From Paraburkholderia youngii (GTDB taxonomy: Bacteria; Pseudomonadota; Gammaproteobacteria; Burkholderiales; Burkholderiaceae): a stretch of 64,000 bases of DNA. Positions 18,401 to 30,050 of this stretch are shown here, one piece after another. Every line of letters begins with the position of its first letter. The stretch's first letter is position 1. Below the pieces are notes generated by a model. It did not search any database and was not told the DNA's origin. It was given only the letters and a program-made list of their open reading frames with translations. The stretch covers positions 6,570,001 to 6,634,000 of the forward strand of contig NZ_JAALDK010000001.1 of the NCBI RefSeq assembly GCF_013366925.1. The letters run 5' to 3'. The translations under genes were made by a program, and so were the position numbers.

Positions 18401-18438
18401 CGAAAAGCAGCTACCCCGGCTGCTGTGCGGAGGACGAT

Positions 18439-20097
18439 ATGACAGTGACAAGAATGACTGCGGCACACCGACTGTTCGCGCTTCACCAGTTCTGCCTGCC
18501 GGCTCTCGCCGCGCTCGCGGTCGCCACCAGCGGCCTCGCGCCCGCCGCGTCGCAGGCGGCCTCGCTGCCCGACAAGACGCTGATTTTCTGCTCCGAAGGC
18601 AGCCCGGCGGGCTTCGATACCGCGCAATACACGACCAGCGTCGAGTTCAGCGCCGGCTCGTACACGGTCTATAACCGGCTGGTCGAATTTGCGCATGGCA
18701 GCACGGACATCGAGCCGGGACTTGCCGAAAAGTGGGACGTGTCGCCCGACGGCCTCACCTATACGTTCCATCTGCGCCGCGGCGTCAAATTCCAGACCAC
18801 GTCGTATTTCAAGCCGACCCGCGAATTCAACGCGGACGACGTCGTGTTCACCTTCGAGCGCATGCTCGATCCCGAGAATCCGTTCCGCAAGGCGTATCCG
18901 GTCAATTTTCCGTACTTCAACGACCTCGGTCTCGCGAAGAACATCGCCAAAATCGAGAAGGTCGATCCGTACACGGTGCGCTTCACGCTGAAGGAAGTCG
19001 ACGCACCGTTCCTGCAGCAGATCGCAATGCCGTTCGCGTCGATCCTGTCGGCTGAATACACGGATCAGCTGCTGAAGGCGGGCAAGGCGTCCGACATCAA
19101 CCAGTACCCGGTCGGCACCGGTCCGTTCATCTTCCGCAGCTATACGAAGGACGACACGATCCGCTTCGACGGCAATCCCGACTACTGGAAGCCGGGCGTC
19201 GCGAAGGTCGGCAAGCTGATCTTCGCGATCACCGTCGATCCGGCCGTGCGCCTGCAAAAGCTGAAGCGCGGCGAATGTCAGGTGATGTCGTATCCGCGCC
19301 CGGCCGACATTCCGACCGTGAAGGCCGATGGCTCGCTCGCGATGCCGAGCGAAGTGGGCTTCAACCTCGGCTATATCGCGTACAACACGAGCAAAAAGCC
19401 GCTCGACAACGTGCTCGTGCGCCGCGCGCTCGACATGTCGGTCAACAAGAAGGCGATCATCGAAGCGGTCTACCAGGGTGCGGGCCAGCTCGCGACCAAC
19501 CCGATGCCGCCGACGCAATGGGGCTACGACAAGAGCCTGAAGGACGCACCGTACGACGTCGACAAAGCGAAAGCGCTGCTGAAGGAGGCCGGCTACCCCG
19601 ACGGCTTCGAGCTGACGCTGTGGGCGATGCCGGTGCAGCGCCCGTATAACCCGAACGCGCGCCTGATGGCCGAAATGCTGCAGTCTGACTGGGCGAAGAT
19701 CGGCGTCAAGGTGAATATCGCCACGTACGAGTGGGGCGAGTACATCCGCCGCGCGCACGCCGGCGAGCATCAGGCGATGCTGATCGGCTGGACCGGCGAC
19801 TACGGCGACCCCGACAACTGGCTCGGCGTGTTGCTCGGCTGCGACGCGGTCAACGGCAGCAACTTCTCGAAGTGGTGCTACAAGCCTTACGACGACCTGA
19901 TCAAGCAGGGCCGCAGCACCACTAAGATGCCCGATCGGCTGAAGGCCTACACCCAGGCTCAGGAAATCTTCAAGGACCAGGTGCCGTTCACGCCGATCGC
20001 GCATTCGACCGTGTATCAGCCGATCAGCAAGAACGTGACGGGCTTCAAGATCGATCCGTTCGGACCGACGCAATTCCTGGAGGTCGGGGTGAAGTAA
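18439..20097 (+). CDS. Periplasmic dipeptide-type substrate-binding protein, paralogue 1 (DppA-like)
   Basis: 552 residues with a cleavable signal peptide (hydrophobic core about residues 20-40, Ala-rich cleavage region near QAAS). The mature part belongs to the extracellular solute-binding family 5 (OppA/DppA): LIFCSEGSPAGFDTAQYTTS, then VEFAHGSTDIEPGLAEKWDV, and DYGDPDNWLGVLLGCDAVNG near the C-terminus. Members deliver di-/oligopeptides or related cationic ligands to an ABC permease. Start at 18439 follows GGAGGACGAT; the upstream in-frame ATG at 18385 overlaps the promoter and is rejected. A close paralogue follows directly, so this copy may widen the ligand range of the shared permease. 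Confidence 0.93.
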   Translation: MTVTRMTAAHRLFALHQFCLPALAALAVATSGLAPAASQAASLPDKTLIFCSEGSPAGFDTAQYTTSVEFSAGSYTVYNRLVEFAHGSTDIEPGLAEKWDVSPDGLTYTFHLRRGVKFQTTSYFKPTREFNADDVVFTFERMLDPENPFRKAYPVNFPYFNDLGLAKNIAKIEKVDPYTVRFTLKEVDAPFLQQIAMPFASILSAEYTDQLLKAGKASDINQYPVGTGPFIFRSYTKDDTIRFDGNPDYWKPGVAKVGKLIFAITVDPAVRLQKLKRGECQVMSYPRPADIPTVKADGSLAMPSEVGFNLGYIAYNTSKKPLDNVLVRRALDMSVNKKAIIEAVYQGAGQLATNPMPPTQWGYDKSLKDAPYDVDKAKALLKEAGYPDGFELTLWAMPVQRPYNPNARLMAEMLQSDWAKIGVKVNIATYEWGEYIRRAHAGEHQAMLIGWTGDYGDPDNWLGVLLGCDAVNGSNFSKWCYKPYDDLIKQGRSTTKMPDRLKAYTQAQEIFKDQVPFTPIAHSTVYQPISKNVTGFKIDPFGPTQFLEVGVK

Positions 20098-20103
20098 GCG
20101 GGC

Positions 20104-20127
20104 GCGGCGCGCTTTTTGCGCCGCTTT
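20104..20127 (+). terminator. Terminator between the two binding-protein genes
   Basis: GCGGCGC and GCGCCGC form a 7-bp stem, followed by TTTC, seven bases after the stop of the first binding protein. It may partially separate expression of the two paralogues. Confidence 0.55.
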
Positions 20128-20300
20128 CGACGCCGGGCGGCTCGAATGGGCCGTCCGGACCGCGACAGTACCGTGGCAAAACGTTTGCACGAAGTGTTTC
20201 CTATCGTCAACAGAGGGATTTTGCTCCGCTTGGTGGCCGGCCCAAGCTCAAGTAATATCCCGCTACGCCGGCGCAAGCCGGCCCTGAACCTGGAGGAAAC

Positions 20301-21932
20301 ATGAAGCAAAACAATCTGTTGCGCGTCGCGCGTGTGTCTACGCTCGTCGCTGCCGCAGCGGCATCCCTGCTTGGCGTCACGAGCGCGCAGGCCGCTGGGA
20401 TTCCGAACAAAACCCTCGTTTACTGCTCGGAAGGCAGTCCCGCGGGTTTCGATCCGGCCCAATACACGACGGGCGTCGACTTCACGGCCAACACGTTCAC
20501 CGTCTATAACCGCCTCGTCGAATTCGAGCGCGGCGGCACCAAGGTCGAGCCCGGCCTCGCCGAGAAGTGGGACGTGTCGCCCGATGGCAAGACCTACACG
20601 TTCCATCTGCGTCACGGCGTGAAGTTCCAGACCACCTCGTTCTTCAAGCCGACGCGCGAATTCAACGCGGACGACGTGGTGTTCTCGTTCCAGCGCATGC
20701 TCGACCCGAACCAGCCGTTCCGCAAGGCGTATCCGGTGCAGTTCCCGTACTTCACCGACATGGGCCTCGACAAGCTGATCACGAGCGTCGAGAAGGTCGA
20801 CCCGTACACGGTCAAGTTCACGCTGAAGGAAGTCAACGCGCCGTTCATCCAGAATCTGGCGATGGAATACGCGTCGATCCTGTCGGCCGAATATGCGGAT
20901 CAACTGCTGAAGGCAGGCAAGGCCGCCGATATCAATCAGTTCCCGGCCGGCACCGGTCCGTTCATCTTCCGCAGCTACACGAAGGACGCGACGATCCGCT
21001 TCGACGGCAATCCGGAATACTGGAAGCCGAACGCGGTGAAGATCTCGAAGCTGATCTTCTCGATCACGCCGGACGCCGGCGTGCGCGTGCAGAAGATCAA
21101 GCGCGACGAATGCCAGGTGATGAGCTATCCGCGCCCGGCCGATATCGCGCCGCTGAAGGCCGAGCCGAACATCGACATGCCGTCGCAGCCGGGCTTCAAC
21201 CTCGGCTACCTCGCGTACAACGTGACGCACAAGCCGGTCGACAAGCTCGAAGTGCGTCAGGCGCTCGACATGGCGATCAACAAGAAGGCGATCATCGACT
21301 CGGTCTACCAGGGCGCGGGCCAGCTCGCGACGAACCCGATGCCGCCGACGCAATGGTCGTTCGTCAAGAACCTGCCGGCCGCCTCGTACGATTCGGCCAA
21401 AGCGAAGGATCTGCTCACGAAGGCCGGCTACCCGAACGGCTTCGACATCACGCTGTGGGCGATGCCCGTGCAGCGCGCGTACAACCCGAACGCGCGCCTG
21501 ATGGCGGAAATGATCCAGGCAGACTGGGCGAAGATCGGCGTGAAGGCGAAGATCGTCACGTACGAGTGGGGTGAGTACATCAAGCGCGCGCACGCGGGCG
21601 AACAGGACTCGATGCTGATCGGCTGGACCGGCGACAACGGCGATCCGGACAACTGGCTCGGCACGCTGCTCGGCTGCGAGGCGATCAACGGCAACAACTT
21701 CTCGAAGTGGTGCTACAAGCCGTTCGACGAGCTGATCCAGAAGGGCCGCACGACCTCGGACGTGGCGACGCGCACGAAGATCTACGGCGACGCGCAGCAT
21801 ATCTTCGCGCAGCAACTGCCGTTCTCGCCGGTCGCCCACTCGACCGTCTATCAGCCGGTCAGCAAGAAGGTGGTCGACATGCGCATCGAACCGCTTGGCT
21901 ACGCGCGCTTCGACGGCGTCAGCATCAAGTAA
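20301..21932 (+). CDS. Periplasmic dipeptide-type substrate-binding protein, paralogue 2 (DppA-like)
   Basis: 543 residues, signal peptide at the N-terminus (hydrophobic core about 12-30, cleavage near SAQAAG). It is strikingly similar over the whole length to the preceding binding protein: shared stretches include GLAEKWDVSPDG, FKPTREFNADDVVF, NPMPPTQW and GEYI.RAHAGE. Divergence is spread through the ligand domain, as expected after an old tandem duplication with ligand specialisation. Start at 20301 follows GGAGGAAAC. The gene precedes dppBCDF-like permease and ATPase genes with a terminator-like hairpin between, an arrangement that makes binding protein in excess of permease. Confidence 0.94.
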   Translation: MKQNNLLRVARVSTLVAAAAASLLGVTSAQAAGIPNKTLVYCSEGSPAGFDPAQYTTGVDFTANTFTVYNRLVEFERGGTKVEPGLAEKWDVSPDGKTYTFHLRHGVKFQTTSFFKPTREFNADDVVFSFQRMLDPNQPFRKAYPVQFPYFTDMGLDKLITSVEKVDPYTVKFTLKEVNAPFIQNLAMEYASILSAEYADQLLKAGKAADINQFPAGTGPFIFRSYTKDATIRFDGNPEYWKPNAVKISKLIFSITPDAGVRVQKIKRDECQVMSYPRPADIAPLKAEPNIDMPSQPGFNLGYLAYNVTHKPVDKLEVRQALDMAINKKAIIDSVYQGAGQLATNPMPPTQWSFVKNLPAASYDSAKAKDLLTKAGYPNGFDITLWAMPVQRAYNPNARLMAEMIQADWAKIGVKAKIVTYEWGEYIKRAHAGEQDSMLIGWTGDNGDPDNWLGTLLGCEAINGNNFSKWCYKPFDELIQKGRTTSDVATRTKIYGDAQHIFAQQLPFSPVAHSTVYQPVSKKVVDMRIEPLGYARFDGVSIK

Positions 21933-22002
21933 TTCGTAAAGTTCGCACAGTACGCCGCAGTAGAGTACGCTTTCGCACGGTTAGAAAACTGGTCGAAATG
22001 GT

Positions 22003-22046
22003 CCGGCGACCGGGGTCACGAGCCCTCGTCGCCGGTTGCGTTTTTT
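22003..22046 (+). terminator. Attenuator-like hairpin between binding protein and permease genes
   Basis: CCGGCGAC pairs with GTCGCCGG around an 17-base loop, followed by TTGCG and a run of six T. It lies 70 bases after the binding-protein stop and 27 bases before the permease start. Partial termination here would give more binding protein than permease, a common design of ABC importer operons. Confidence 0.7.
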
Positions 22047-22072
22047 CATCACCAGTACCATAGGAGCGAACC

Positions 22073-23083
22073 ATGTTCCGCTTCGTTTTGCGCCGCATCG
22101 GCATGGTGATACCGACGTTCATCGGCATCACCATCCTCGCGTTCGCGCTGATTCACCTGATCCCGGGCGACCCCATCGAAGTGATGATGGGCGAGCGCGG
22201 CGTCGATCCGGCCATGCACGCGGCCGCGATGCACCGCCTCGGGCTCGACGAGCCCCTGCCAATCCAGTACTTCCACTACATCGGCCGCGCCCTGCACGGC
22301 AACCTCGGCACCTCGATCATCACCAACACCAGCGTGATGGGCGAATTCCTCGCGCGCTTTCCCGCCACGGTCGAACTGTCGTTCTGCGCAATGCTGTTCG
22401 CGCTGATCGTCGGCCTGCCGGCGGGCGTGTTCGCGGCGCTGAGGCGCGGCACGGTGGTCGATCACGGCGTGATGGGCACCGCGCTGACCGGCTACTCGAT
22501 GCCGATCTTCTGGTGGGGCTTGATCCTCATCATGGTGTTCTCGGTCAAGCTCGGCTTGACGCCGGTGTCGGGCCGCATCGCGGTCGAATACGACATTCCG
22601 CACGTGACCGGCTTCATGCTGATCGACTCGCTGATGTCCACCGACGAAGGCGCGTTCACGTCCGCGCTCAGTCACCTGATCCTCCCCGCGATCGTGCTCG
22701 GCACGATTCCGCTCGCGGTCGTCGCGCGCATGACGCGCTCGTCGATGCTCGAAGTGCTGCGCGAGGACTACATCCGCACCGCGCGCGCGAAGGGGCTGTC
22801 GCCGGGACGCGTGATCGTCGTGCATGCGCTGCGCAATGCGCTGATTCCGGTCGTCACCGTGATCGGCCTGCAAGTCGGTACGCTGCTTGCGGGCGCGGTG
22901 CTGACCGAAACGCTGTTTTCATGGCCGGGCATCGGCAAGTGGCTGATCGACGCGATCGGCCGGCGCGATTATCCGGTCGTGCAGGGCGGTATCCTGCTGA
23001 TCGCGACGCTGGTGATCGTCGTGAACCTCGTCGTCGATCTGCTGTACGGCGTGCTCAACCCGCGCATTCGCCATACGAGGTAA
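22073..23083 (+). CDS. dppB: Dipeptide ABC transporter permease DppB-like
   Basis: 336 residues, six predicted membrane helices. The N-terminal segment MFRFVLRRIGMVIPTFIGIT and the region IPGDPIEVMMG are typical of DppB/OppB proteins. The EAA-loop, which contacts the ATPase, is visible as DYIRTARAKGLSPGRVIVVHALRNALIP. Start at 22073 follows AGGAGCGAACC. It forms the inner-membrane channel with the next gene product; the two are six bases apart. The dpp name is by family; the substrate might also be a heme, ALA or oligopeptide ligand. Confidence 0.93.
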   Translation: MFRFVLRRIGMVIPTFIGITILAFALIHLIPGDPIEVMMGERGVDPAMHAAAMHRLGLDEPLPIQYFHYIGRALHGNLGTSIITNTSVMGEFLARFPATVELSFCAMLFALIVGLPAGVFAALRRGTVVDHGVMGTALTGYSMPIFWWGLILIMVFSVKLGLTPVSGRIAVEYDIPHVTGFMLIDSLMSTDEGAFTSALSHLILPAIVLGTIPLAVVARMTRSSMLEVLREDYIRTARAKGLSPGRVIVVHALRNALIPVVTVIGLQVGTLLAGAVLTETLFSWPGIGKWLIDAIGRRDYPVVQGGILLIATLVIVVNLVVDLLYGVLNPRIRHTR

Positions 23084-23089
23084 ATCACT

Positions 23090-24007
23090 ATGGCTGACAT
23101 TCAAAACACCGTCCCCCAGGCGGTCACCCCGCCGAGCGGCCGCGCCATCGCGGCGCGCGAATTCTGGGTGAACTTCTCGCGCAACCGCGGCGCGGTCGGC
23201 GCGGGCATCATCGTGCTGGTGCTGATCTTCATCGCGATCTTCGCGCCGCTGATCGCGCCGCACAGCCCGATCGAGCAGTATCGTGACTCCGTCAAGATTC
23301 CGCCCGCGTGGCTCGACGGCGGCAACTGGAAGTTCATTCTCGGCACCGACGAAGCGGGCCGCGACATCCTCTCGCGTCTGATGTACGGCGCGCGGCTGTC
23401 GTTCTGGATCGGCTTCGTGTCGGTAGTGCTCGCGCTGATTCCGGGCGTCGTGCTCGGGCTGATCGCCGCGTTCTTCGAGAAATGGGCCGACACGCCGATC
23501 ATGCGCATCATGGACGTGCTGCTCGCGCTGCCGTCGCTGCTGCTCGCGGTCGCGGTGGTCGCGATCATCGGTCCGGGTCTCGTCAACACAATGCTCGCGA
23601 TCGCGATCGTCGCGCTGCCGGGCTATGTGCGTCTGACGCGCGCGTCCGCGCAAGGCGAATTGCAGAAGGAGTACGTAACCGCCTCGCGCGTTGCCGGTGC
23701 GGGCACGTTGCGGCTGATGTTCTCGCAGGTGTTGCCGAACTGCACCGCGCCGCTGATCGTGCAGGCCACTCTAGGCTTTTCGTCGGCGATTCTCGATGCC
23801 GCCGCGCTCGGGTTTCTCGGCCTTGGCGTGCAGCCGCCGTCGGCGGAGTGGGGCGCGATGCTCGCGTCGGCGCGCGATTACATCGACAGCGCATGGTGGA
23901 TCGTCACGATGCCTGGCCTGTCCATCCTGATCTCGGTGCTTGCGATCAACCTGCTCGGCGACGGGCTGCGTGACGCGCTCGACCCCAAACTGAAACGGAT
24001 GGCCTGA
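23090..24007 (+). CDS. dppC: Dipeptide ABC transporter permease DppC-like
   Basis: 305 residues. The cytoplasmic N-terminus is followed by a first helix ([20 protein letters not shown]), then the periplasmic domain with [20 protein letters not shown], the DppC/OppC signature. An EAA-loop follows ([20 protein letters not shown] and the residues after it). Six helices overall. It begins six bases after dppB and ends two bases before dppD, so it is in the same transcript. Confidence 0.93.
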   Translation: MADIQNTVPQAVTPPSGRAIAAREFWVNFSRNRGAVGAGIIVLVLIFIAIFAPLIAPHSPIEQYRDSVKIPPAWLDGGNWKFILGTDEAGRDILSRLMYGARLSFWIGFVSVVLALIPGVVLGLIAAFFEKWADTPIMRIMDVLLALPSLLLAVAVVAIIGPGLVNTMLAIAIVALPGYVRLTRASAQGELQKEYVTASRVAGAGTLRLMFSQVLPNCTAPLIVQATLGFSSAILDAAALGFLGLGVQPPSAEWGAMLASARDYIDSAWWIVTMPGLSILISVLAINLLGDGLRDALDPKLKRMA

Positions 24008-24009
24008 AC

Positions 24010-26022
<2,013 letters not shown>

Positions 26023-26030
<8 letters not shown>

Positions 26031-27282
26031 TGGGGTGGCGGCGCGTCGTCTTGCGCGCCGCTTGTGTGAGGGCGGCGGGATAGCCGCCTTCGTGCGGCGC
26101 CGCGGGGCGCGTGCGCCGGTGGGCGCCGCGCCCTGCGGCGCATTTGCTGGAAGCTTCTTCAGCGAGTTTTTTCGCACGTTTTTCTGCGCGGTTGTCGATG
26201 CGCTCGCGCGCGCCTTTTGCTCCGTAGTTCTTCACGCTTCGCTGTCCGCTTTTTTGCGCGTAGGCTGCGCGCTGTCGGTCGGCGCGGCCGTGCCCGGCAT
26301 CGCCGACGCAGCCGGCGCGGCGGCCAATACGCCAGCCCCCGCGGCCCAGGCGGCCCGGCCAGCGGTTAATGTGCCAACCACGCCACCGCCGTCGATTGCG
26401 CCGCCCCCGGTCCCCGGCACCACCGCGAGCGGACCGGTGCGTCAGCAACCGGCGCGCATGCCGTTCTATGTCGCGACACGCGGCAATATCACCATCTATG
26501 TGCTCGGCACGCTGCACGTCGGCGATCCGGCCGACTATCCGGCGGCGCAGCCGTTCCGCGCGCCGATCCTCGCGGCGCTCGCCGCGTCGCCGACACTCGC
26601 GCTCGAACTGTCGCCCGACGAACTGCTGGTGTCGCAGGACGACGTCTCCAAGTACGGCGTGTGCAAGCACGACTGCCTGCCGGGCCTGCTGCCCGAGCCG
26701 TTGTGGCACAAGCTCGCGCTGCGGCTGCGCGGCAACCCGGCCGCGCTCGATGCGATCAAGAAGATGCGGCCGTGGCTTGCGTCGCTGGTGGTCGAGACCT
26801 ACGACTCGCTGTCAGCGGGTCTGCAAACTGAGTACGGTACCGAAGCGCAATTGCAGAACGTGTATCTGAAGACGCGCGGCAAGATCGTCGGACTCGAAAC
26901 GCTCGCGCAGCAGATGCGTTCGTTCACCGGACTGTCGGCCGCGCAGCAGCGTGAGATGCTCGCACAGGACCTGGTGCAGACGCCGGCGCAGAACGTCCAG
27001 GACGTGCGCACGCTGCATCGGCTATGGCAGGTCGGCGATGCCGATGCGATCGCCGCGTGGCAGGCCGCCAAATCCGAGAAGCTCGCGCGCGATCCCCGCA
27101 TCTCCGATTCGATCGACAACCGGATCGTCTACGAGCGCAATCGCCGCTTCGTCGCGAAGATGCTGCAGCTCGCCGCGCCGAACAAGCCGCTGTTCGTCGC
27201 GATCGGCGCGCTGCATCTGGGTGGACCGAAGGGCGTGCTGCAGCTGTTGCGGCAGCACGGCTTCGTAGTGGAGGCGGGCTGA
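26023..27282 (+). CDS. TraB/GumN family protein
   Basis: 419 residues if translation starts at the ATG overlapping the dppF stop by eight bases (preceded by GGGGGACG). The first 150 residues are a low-complexity, Ala/Pro-rich lead with a hydrophobic stretch near 75-95 that may be a late signal or anchor. The conserved domain begins near residue 147: YVATRGNITIYVLGTLHVG, and ends FVAIGALHLGGPKGVLQLL, the two Gly-His-containing boxes of the TraB/GumN (PF01963, Tiki-like) metal-dependent hydrolase superfamily. Exact start is uncertain; an internal start closer to the domain is possible. Function of bacterial members is generally unknown, though they are proposed peptidases. It probably ends the transporter transcript. 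Confidence 0.75.
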
Positions 27283-27319
27283 GCGGCGCAAGACCGCTCG
27301 CGTCTTTTCACGCGCCGCT
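27282..27319. terminator. Convergent-gene hairpin
   Basis: AGCGGCGC and GCGCCGCT are perfect 8-bp arms around a 22-base loop in the short gap between convergent genes, followed by TTCTCT on the plus strand. The long loop makes it a weak terminator call. Confidence 0.35.
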
Positions 27320-27347
27320 TCTCTGAGCGACGCGCTTGTCAGCAGCG

Positions 27348-28304
27348 CTACAGAAACATCAAGAAATTCAACAGAAAGATATTGATCACCAGCAGCGTCA
27401 ACGCCGTCGGAATCTGCGCCTTGATCACCGCATTCTTGTCGGGTAATTCGAGCAGTGCGACCGGCACCATGTTGAAGTTTGCGGCCATCGGCGTCATCAG
27501 CGTGCCGCAGTAGCCGGAGAACATGCCGATCGCGGCCATCACGGCCGGGTTGCCGTGGAATACGCCGACGAGGATCGGCACCCCGACGCCGCCCGTCATC
27601 ACCGGAAACGCCGCGAAGCCGTTGCCCATCACCATCGTGAACAGCGCCATGCCGATGCAGTACACGGCCACCGCGACGAAGCGGTAGTCGAGGCTGATAT
27701 ACGACGTGGTCACGTGCGCGACCGCCTTGCCGACGCCCGCGTCCGAGAACACGAGGCCGAGCATGCCGAGCATCTGCGGCAGCACCGCGGCCCACGACAG
27801 CGCATCGACGAGGCGGCGCGCCTCCTTCATCGACTGACCGACCGTGTCGCGCGTGATCACGCAGGCGATCGCGAGTGCGATCACGCAGCCGATGCCGAAG
27901 CCGATCAGCGTGACGTTGGCCTTCTCGATCAACGGCACGCCGCCGAACACGAGATGGCTGGCCGCGAGCGTGATGATCACGGTGACGACCGGAATCGTCA
28001 GCGCGGGCACGAACAGCTTGTTGCGCAGTCGCGCGGCGCTCGCTTGACGCGCTTCGAGCGACAGCGTCTTCGGCTTGCCCGCGGTGACGCCGCCGAAGCC
28101 CGCGATCAGCGCCATCGCGATCACCGCGACGCCGACCACGGCCGGCGGCAGCCGGTCGCCGATCAGGAAGATCAGCGCGTAAAGAATCCAGAAGCCGCCC
28201 GCGGTGAAGCGGCGCGGATGCTGGCGGTCCGTAACGATCATGCCGCCGACGATCAGCAGCACGATGCCGAGCAACCAGAACAGATAGGTGATCGTGAAGG
28301 TCAT
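27348..28304 (-). CDS. DUF979 family membrane protein (putative 5-oxoproline transport component)
   Basis: 318 residues, with about nine or ten hydrophobic helices. The sequences FWLLGIVLLIVGGMIVTDRQ at the start and MGNGFAAFPVMTGGVGVPIL plus FSGYCGTLMTPMAANFNMVP near the end are typical of DUF979 (PF06166). It overlaps the upstream DUF969 gene by four bases, and the pair sits downstream of pxpBCA. DUF969/DUF979 genes recur beside 5-oxoprolinase genes, so they are suspected to form the 5-oxoproline uptake system; that role is inferred, not shown. Confidence 0.88.
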   Translation of the reverse strand: MTFTITYLFWLLGIVLLIVGGMIVTDRQHPRRFTAGGFWILYALIFLIGDRLPPAVVGVAVIAMALIAGFGGVTAGKPKTLSLEARQASAARLRNKLFVPALTIPVVTVIITLAASHLVFGGVPLIEKANVTLIGFGIGCVIALAIACVITRDTVGQSMKEARRLVDALSWAAVLPQMLGMLGLVFSDAGVGKAVAHVTTSYISLDYRFVAVAVYCIGMALFTMVMGNGFAAFPVMTGGVGVPILVGVFHGNPAVMAAIGMFSGYCGTLMTPMAANFNMVPVALLELPDKNAVIKAQIPTALTLLVINIFLLNFLMFL

Positions 28305-29074
28305 GCTTCATCTCCGGTAGCACGTGTGGCCGACGACGGTTTCGATGCGGCAGTCGCTTTCGCGCTCGAAGTACCGCCCGACACCTTGCCGCGCAATTCA
28401 CGCTCGAGCCACCGGTCGAGCAGCCAGAGCCGGAAGCCATGCACGATGAACGCGCTGATCGCGGTCGGAATGCCCCACACCGCCACGTGAATCGGCTCCA
28501 CGACGATGCCCGCTTCCTTCAGGAAGGTCGTCATCAGCACGATCGCTCCGAACGCGACGAAGATGTCCTCACCGAAAAAGAGGCCGACGTTGTCGGTTGC
28601 GGCCGAGAACGCGCGCAGCCGGAAACGCACCGCGTCGCTGATCTTGCCGAAGCGGTTCTCGGTCGCGCCCTCGGCCATCGGCGCGATCAGCGGACGCACC
28701 ATCTGCGGATGGCCGCCGAGCCCGGTCAGGCCGACCGCGGCGGTCAGCTCGCGCACGGCCAGATAGACGATCAACAGACGCCCGGCGGTCGCCGCCTTGA
28801 TGCCGCTGATCCATGCCTGCGCACGCTCGCGCAGGCCATGTCGTTCGAGCAGGCCGATCACCGCGAGCGGCAGCAGGATGATCAGCGGGATGTTGCGCGT
28901 CTTGATGAAGCCGGTGCCGATCAGCGCGAGGATTTTTTCCGGCGGGAAGTGCGCGGCGAAACCGGTGACGATCGCGGCGACGGCCACGATCAGCATCGGA
29001 TTGAAGCGCAACAGAAAGCCAACGATGATGACCGCCACGCCGATGAGCGGCCAAAGACTGACAGTTGTCTGCAT
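28301..29074 (-). CDS. DUF969 family membrane protein (putative transport partner)
   Basis: 257 residues, with about six or seven membrane helices. LWPLIGVAVIIVGFLLRFNP, AVIGLLERHGLRERAQ and AVGLTGLGGHPQMVRPLIAP are consistent with DUF969 (PF06149). The start at 29074 is preceded by GGAGACCCTG; the longer frame to 29134 lacks such a site. The C-terminal tail is Ser/Ala/Lys-rich and cytosolic. Translation is coupled to DUF979 through a TCAT (ATGA) overlap. About 200 bases separate it from pxpA, with no clear terminator, so one long transcript is plausible. Confidence 0.87.
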   Translation of the reverse strand: MQTTVSLWPLIGVAVIIVGFLLRFNPMLIVAVAAIVTGFAAHFPPEKILALIGTGFIKTRNIPLIILLPLAVIGLLERHGLRERAQAWISGIKAATAGRLLIVYLAVRELTAAVGLTGLGGHPQMVRPLIAPMAEGATENRFGKISDAVRFRLRAFSAATDNVGLFFGEDIFVAFGAIVLMTTFLKEAGIVVEPIHVAVWGIPTAISAFIVHGFRLWLLDRWLERELRGKVSGGTSSAKATAASKPSSATRATGDEA

Positions 29075-29277
29075 CAGGGTCTCCAAAGAGGTTACAACTT
29101 CGCCGCGGGTGGCGGCTGACGTGAACCGGTGCATGCGGCCCCATGCGCCGGCGTGCTGCCGCGGCTCTGCGGCCGCGTCGAACTCTCTTTACCTGCCCCG
29201 CGGATGCGTGTGCGTCGGCATCGGCGGGTTTGCAGCGGGCATCACCGCGCGAGCGTGCACGGTGGCGATGCGAACGC

Positions 29278-30030
29278 TCAGACGCGCGCGACGCCCGCCG
29301 GGTGCACTTCGATGCCGGCGTCGGCGAGCGCGGCGCGAATGCGTCGCGCGAACGCGAGCGCGTGCGGGCCGTCGCCGTGCAGGCAGATGGTTTGCGCCTT
29401 CAATGGCACCCACTGTCCGTCGACGGCCTTCACGCGTTGCTCGCGGATCATCGTAAGCGTGCGCGCGAGCACTTCGTCCTCGTCGTCGAGCAGCGCGCCC
29501 GGCTCCTTGCGCGGCACGAGCGAGCCGTCGGCGCGATAGCCGCGGTCGGCGAACACTTCCTCGATCGCGGTCAGGCCCGCATTGCGCGCGGCGCTGACGA
29601 GCCCGCTGTTGGCGAGCGCGAACACCGCCACCGACGGATCGAAGTCGTGCACCGCGGAGACGATCGCGTCGGCGATCTTCGCGTCGCGCGCGGCCTGGTT
29701 GTACAGCGCGCCGTGCGGCTTCACATGCGCGATGCGTCCGCCCTCGGCCTGCGCGATCGCCGACAGCGCACCGAGCTGATACAGCACGCCCGCGTAGATC
29801 TCGCCCGCCGGCAGATCCATTTCCTTGCGGCCGAAATTCTCCGGATCGTTGAAGCTCGGATGCGCGCCGATGGACACGCCTTTCTGCACGGCCCAGCGCA
29901 CGCAGTCGCGCATCGCGTTGGGTCCGCCCGCATGCCAGCCGCATGCGATGTTGGCCGAGCTCACGAGGTCGAGCAGCGCCTCGTCGGAGCCGCAGCCTTC
30001 GCCGAGATCGGCGTTCAGATCGATTTCCAT
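29278..30030 (-). CDS. pxpA: 5-oxoprolinase subunit A (LamB/YcsF family)
   Basis: 250 residues. The opening [20 protein letters not shown] and the later [37 protein letters not shown] and [15 protein letters not shown] are the LamB/YcsF signature. With PxpB and PxpC it forms the ATP-dependent 5-oxoprolinase that opens 5-oxo-L-proline to glutamate. The start at 30030 has AAGGAAT four bases upstream. It follows pxpC by 20 bases on the same strand. All three subunit genes are present and intact, so the enzyme should be complete. Confidence 0.95.
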   Translation of the reverse strand: MEIDLNADLGEGCGSDEALLDLVSSANIACGWHAGGPNAMRDCVRWAVQKGVSIGAHPSFNDPENFGRKEMDLPAGEIYAGVLYQLGALSAIAQAEGGRIAHVKPHGALYNQAARDAKIADAIVSAVHDFDPSVAVFALANSGLVSAARNAGLTAIEEVFADRGYRADGSLVPRKEPGALLDDEDEVLARTLTMIREQRVKAVDGQWVPLKAQTICLHGDGPHALAFARRIRAALADAGIEVHPAGVARV

Positions 30031-30050
30031 GGGGATTCCTTTTCTCACCG

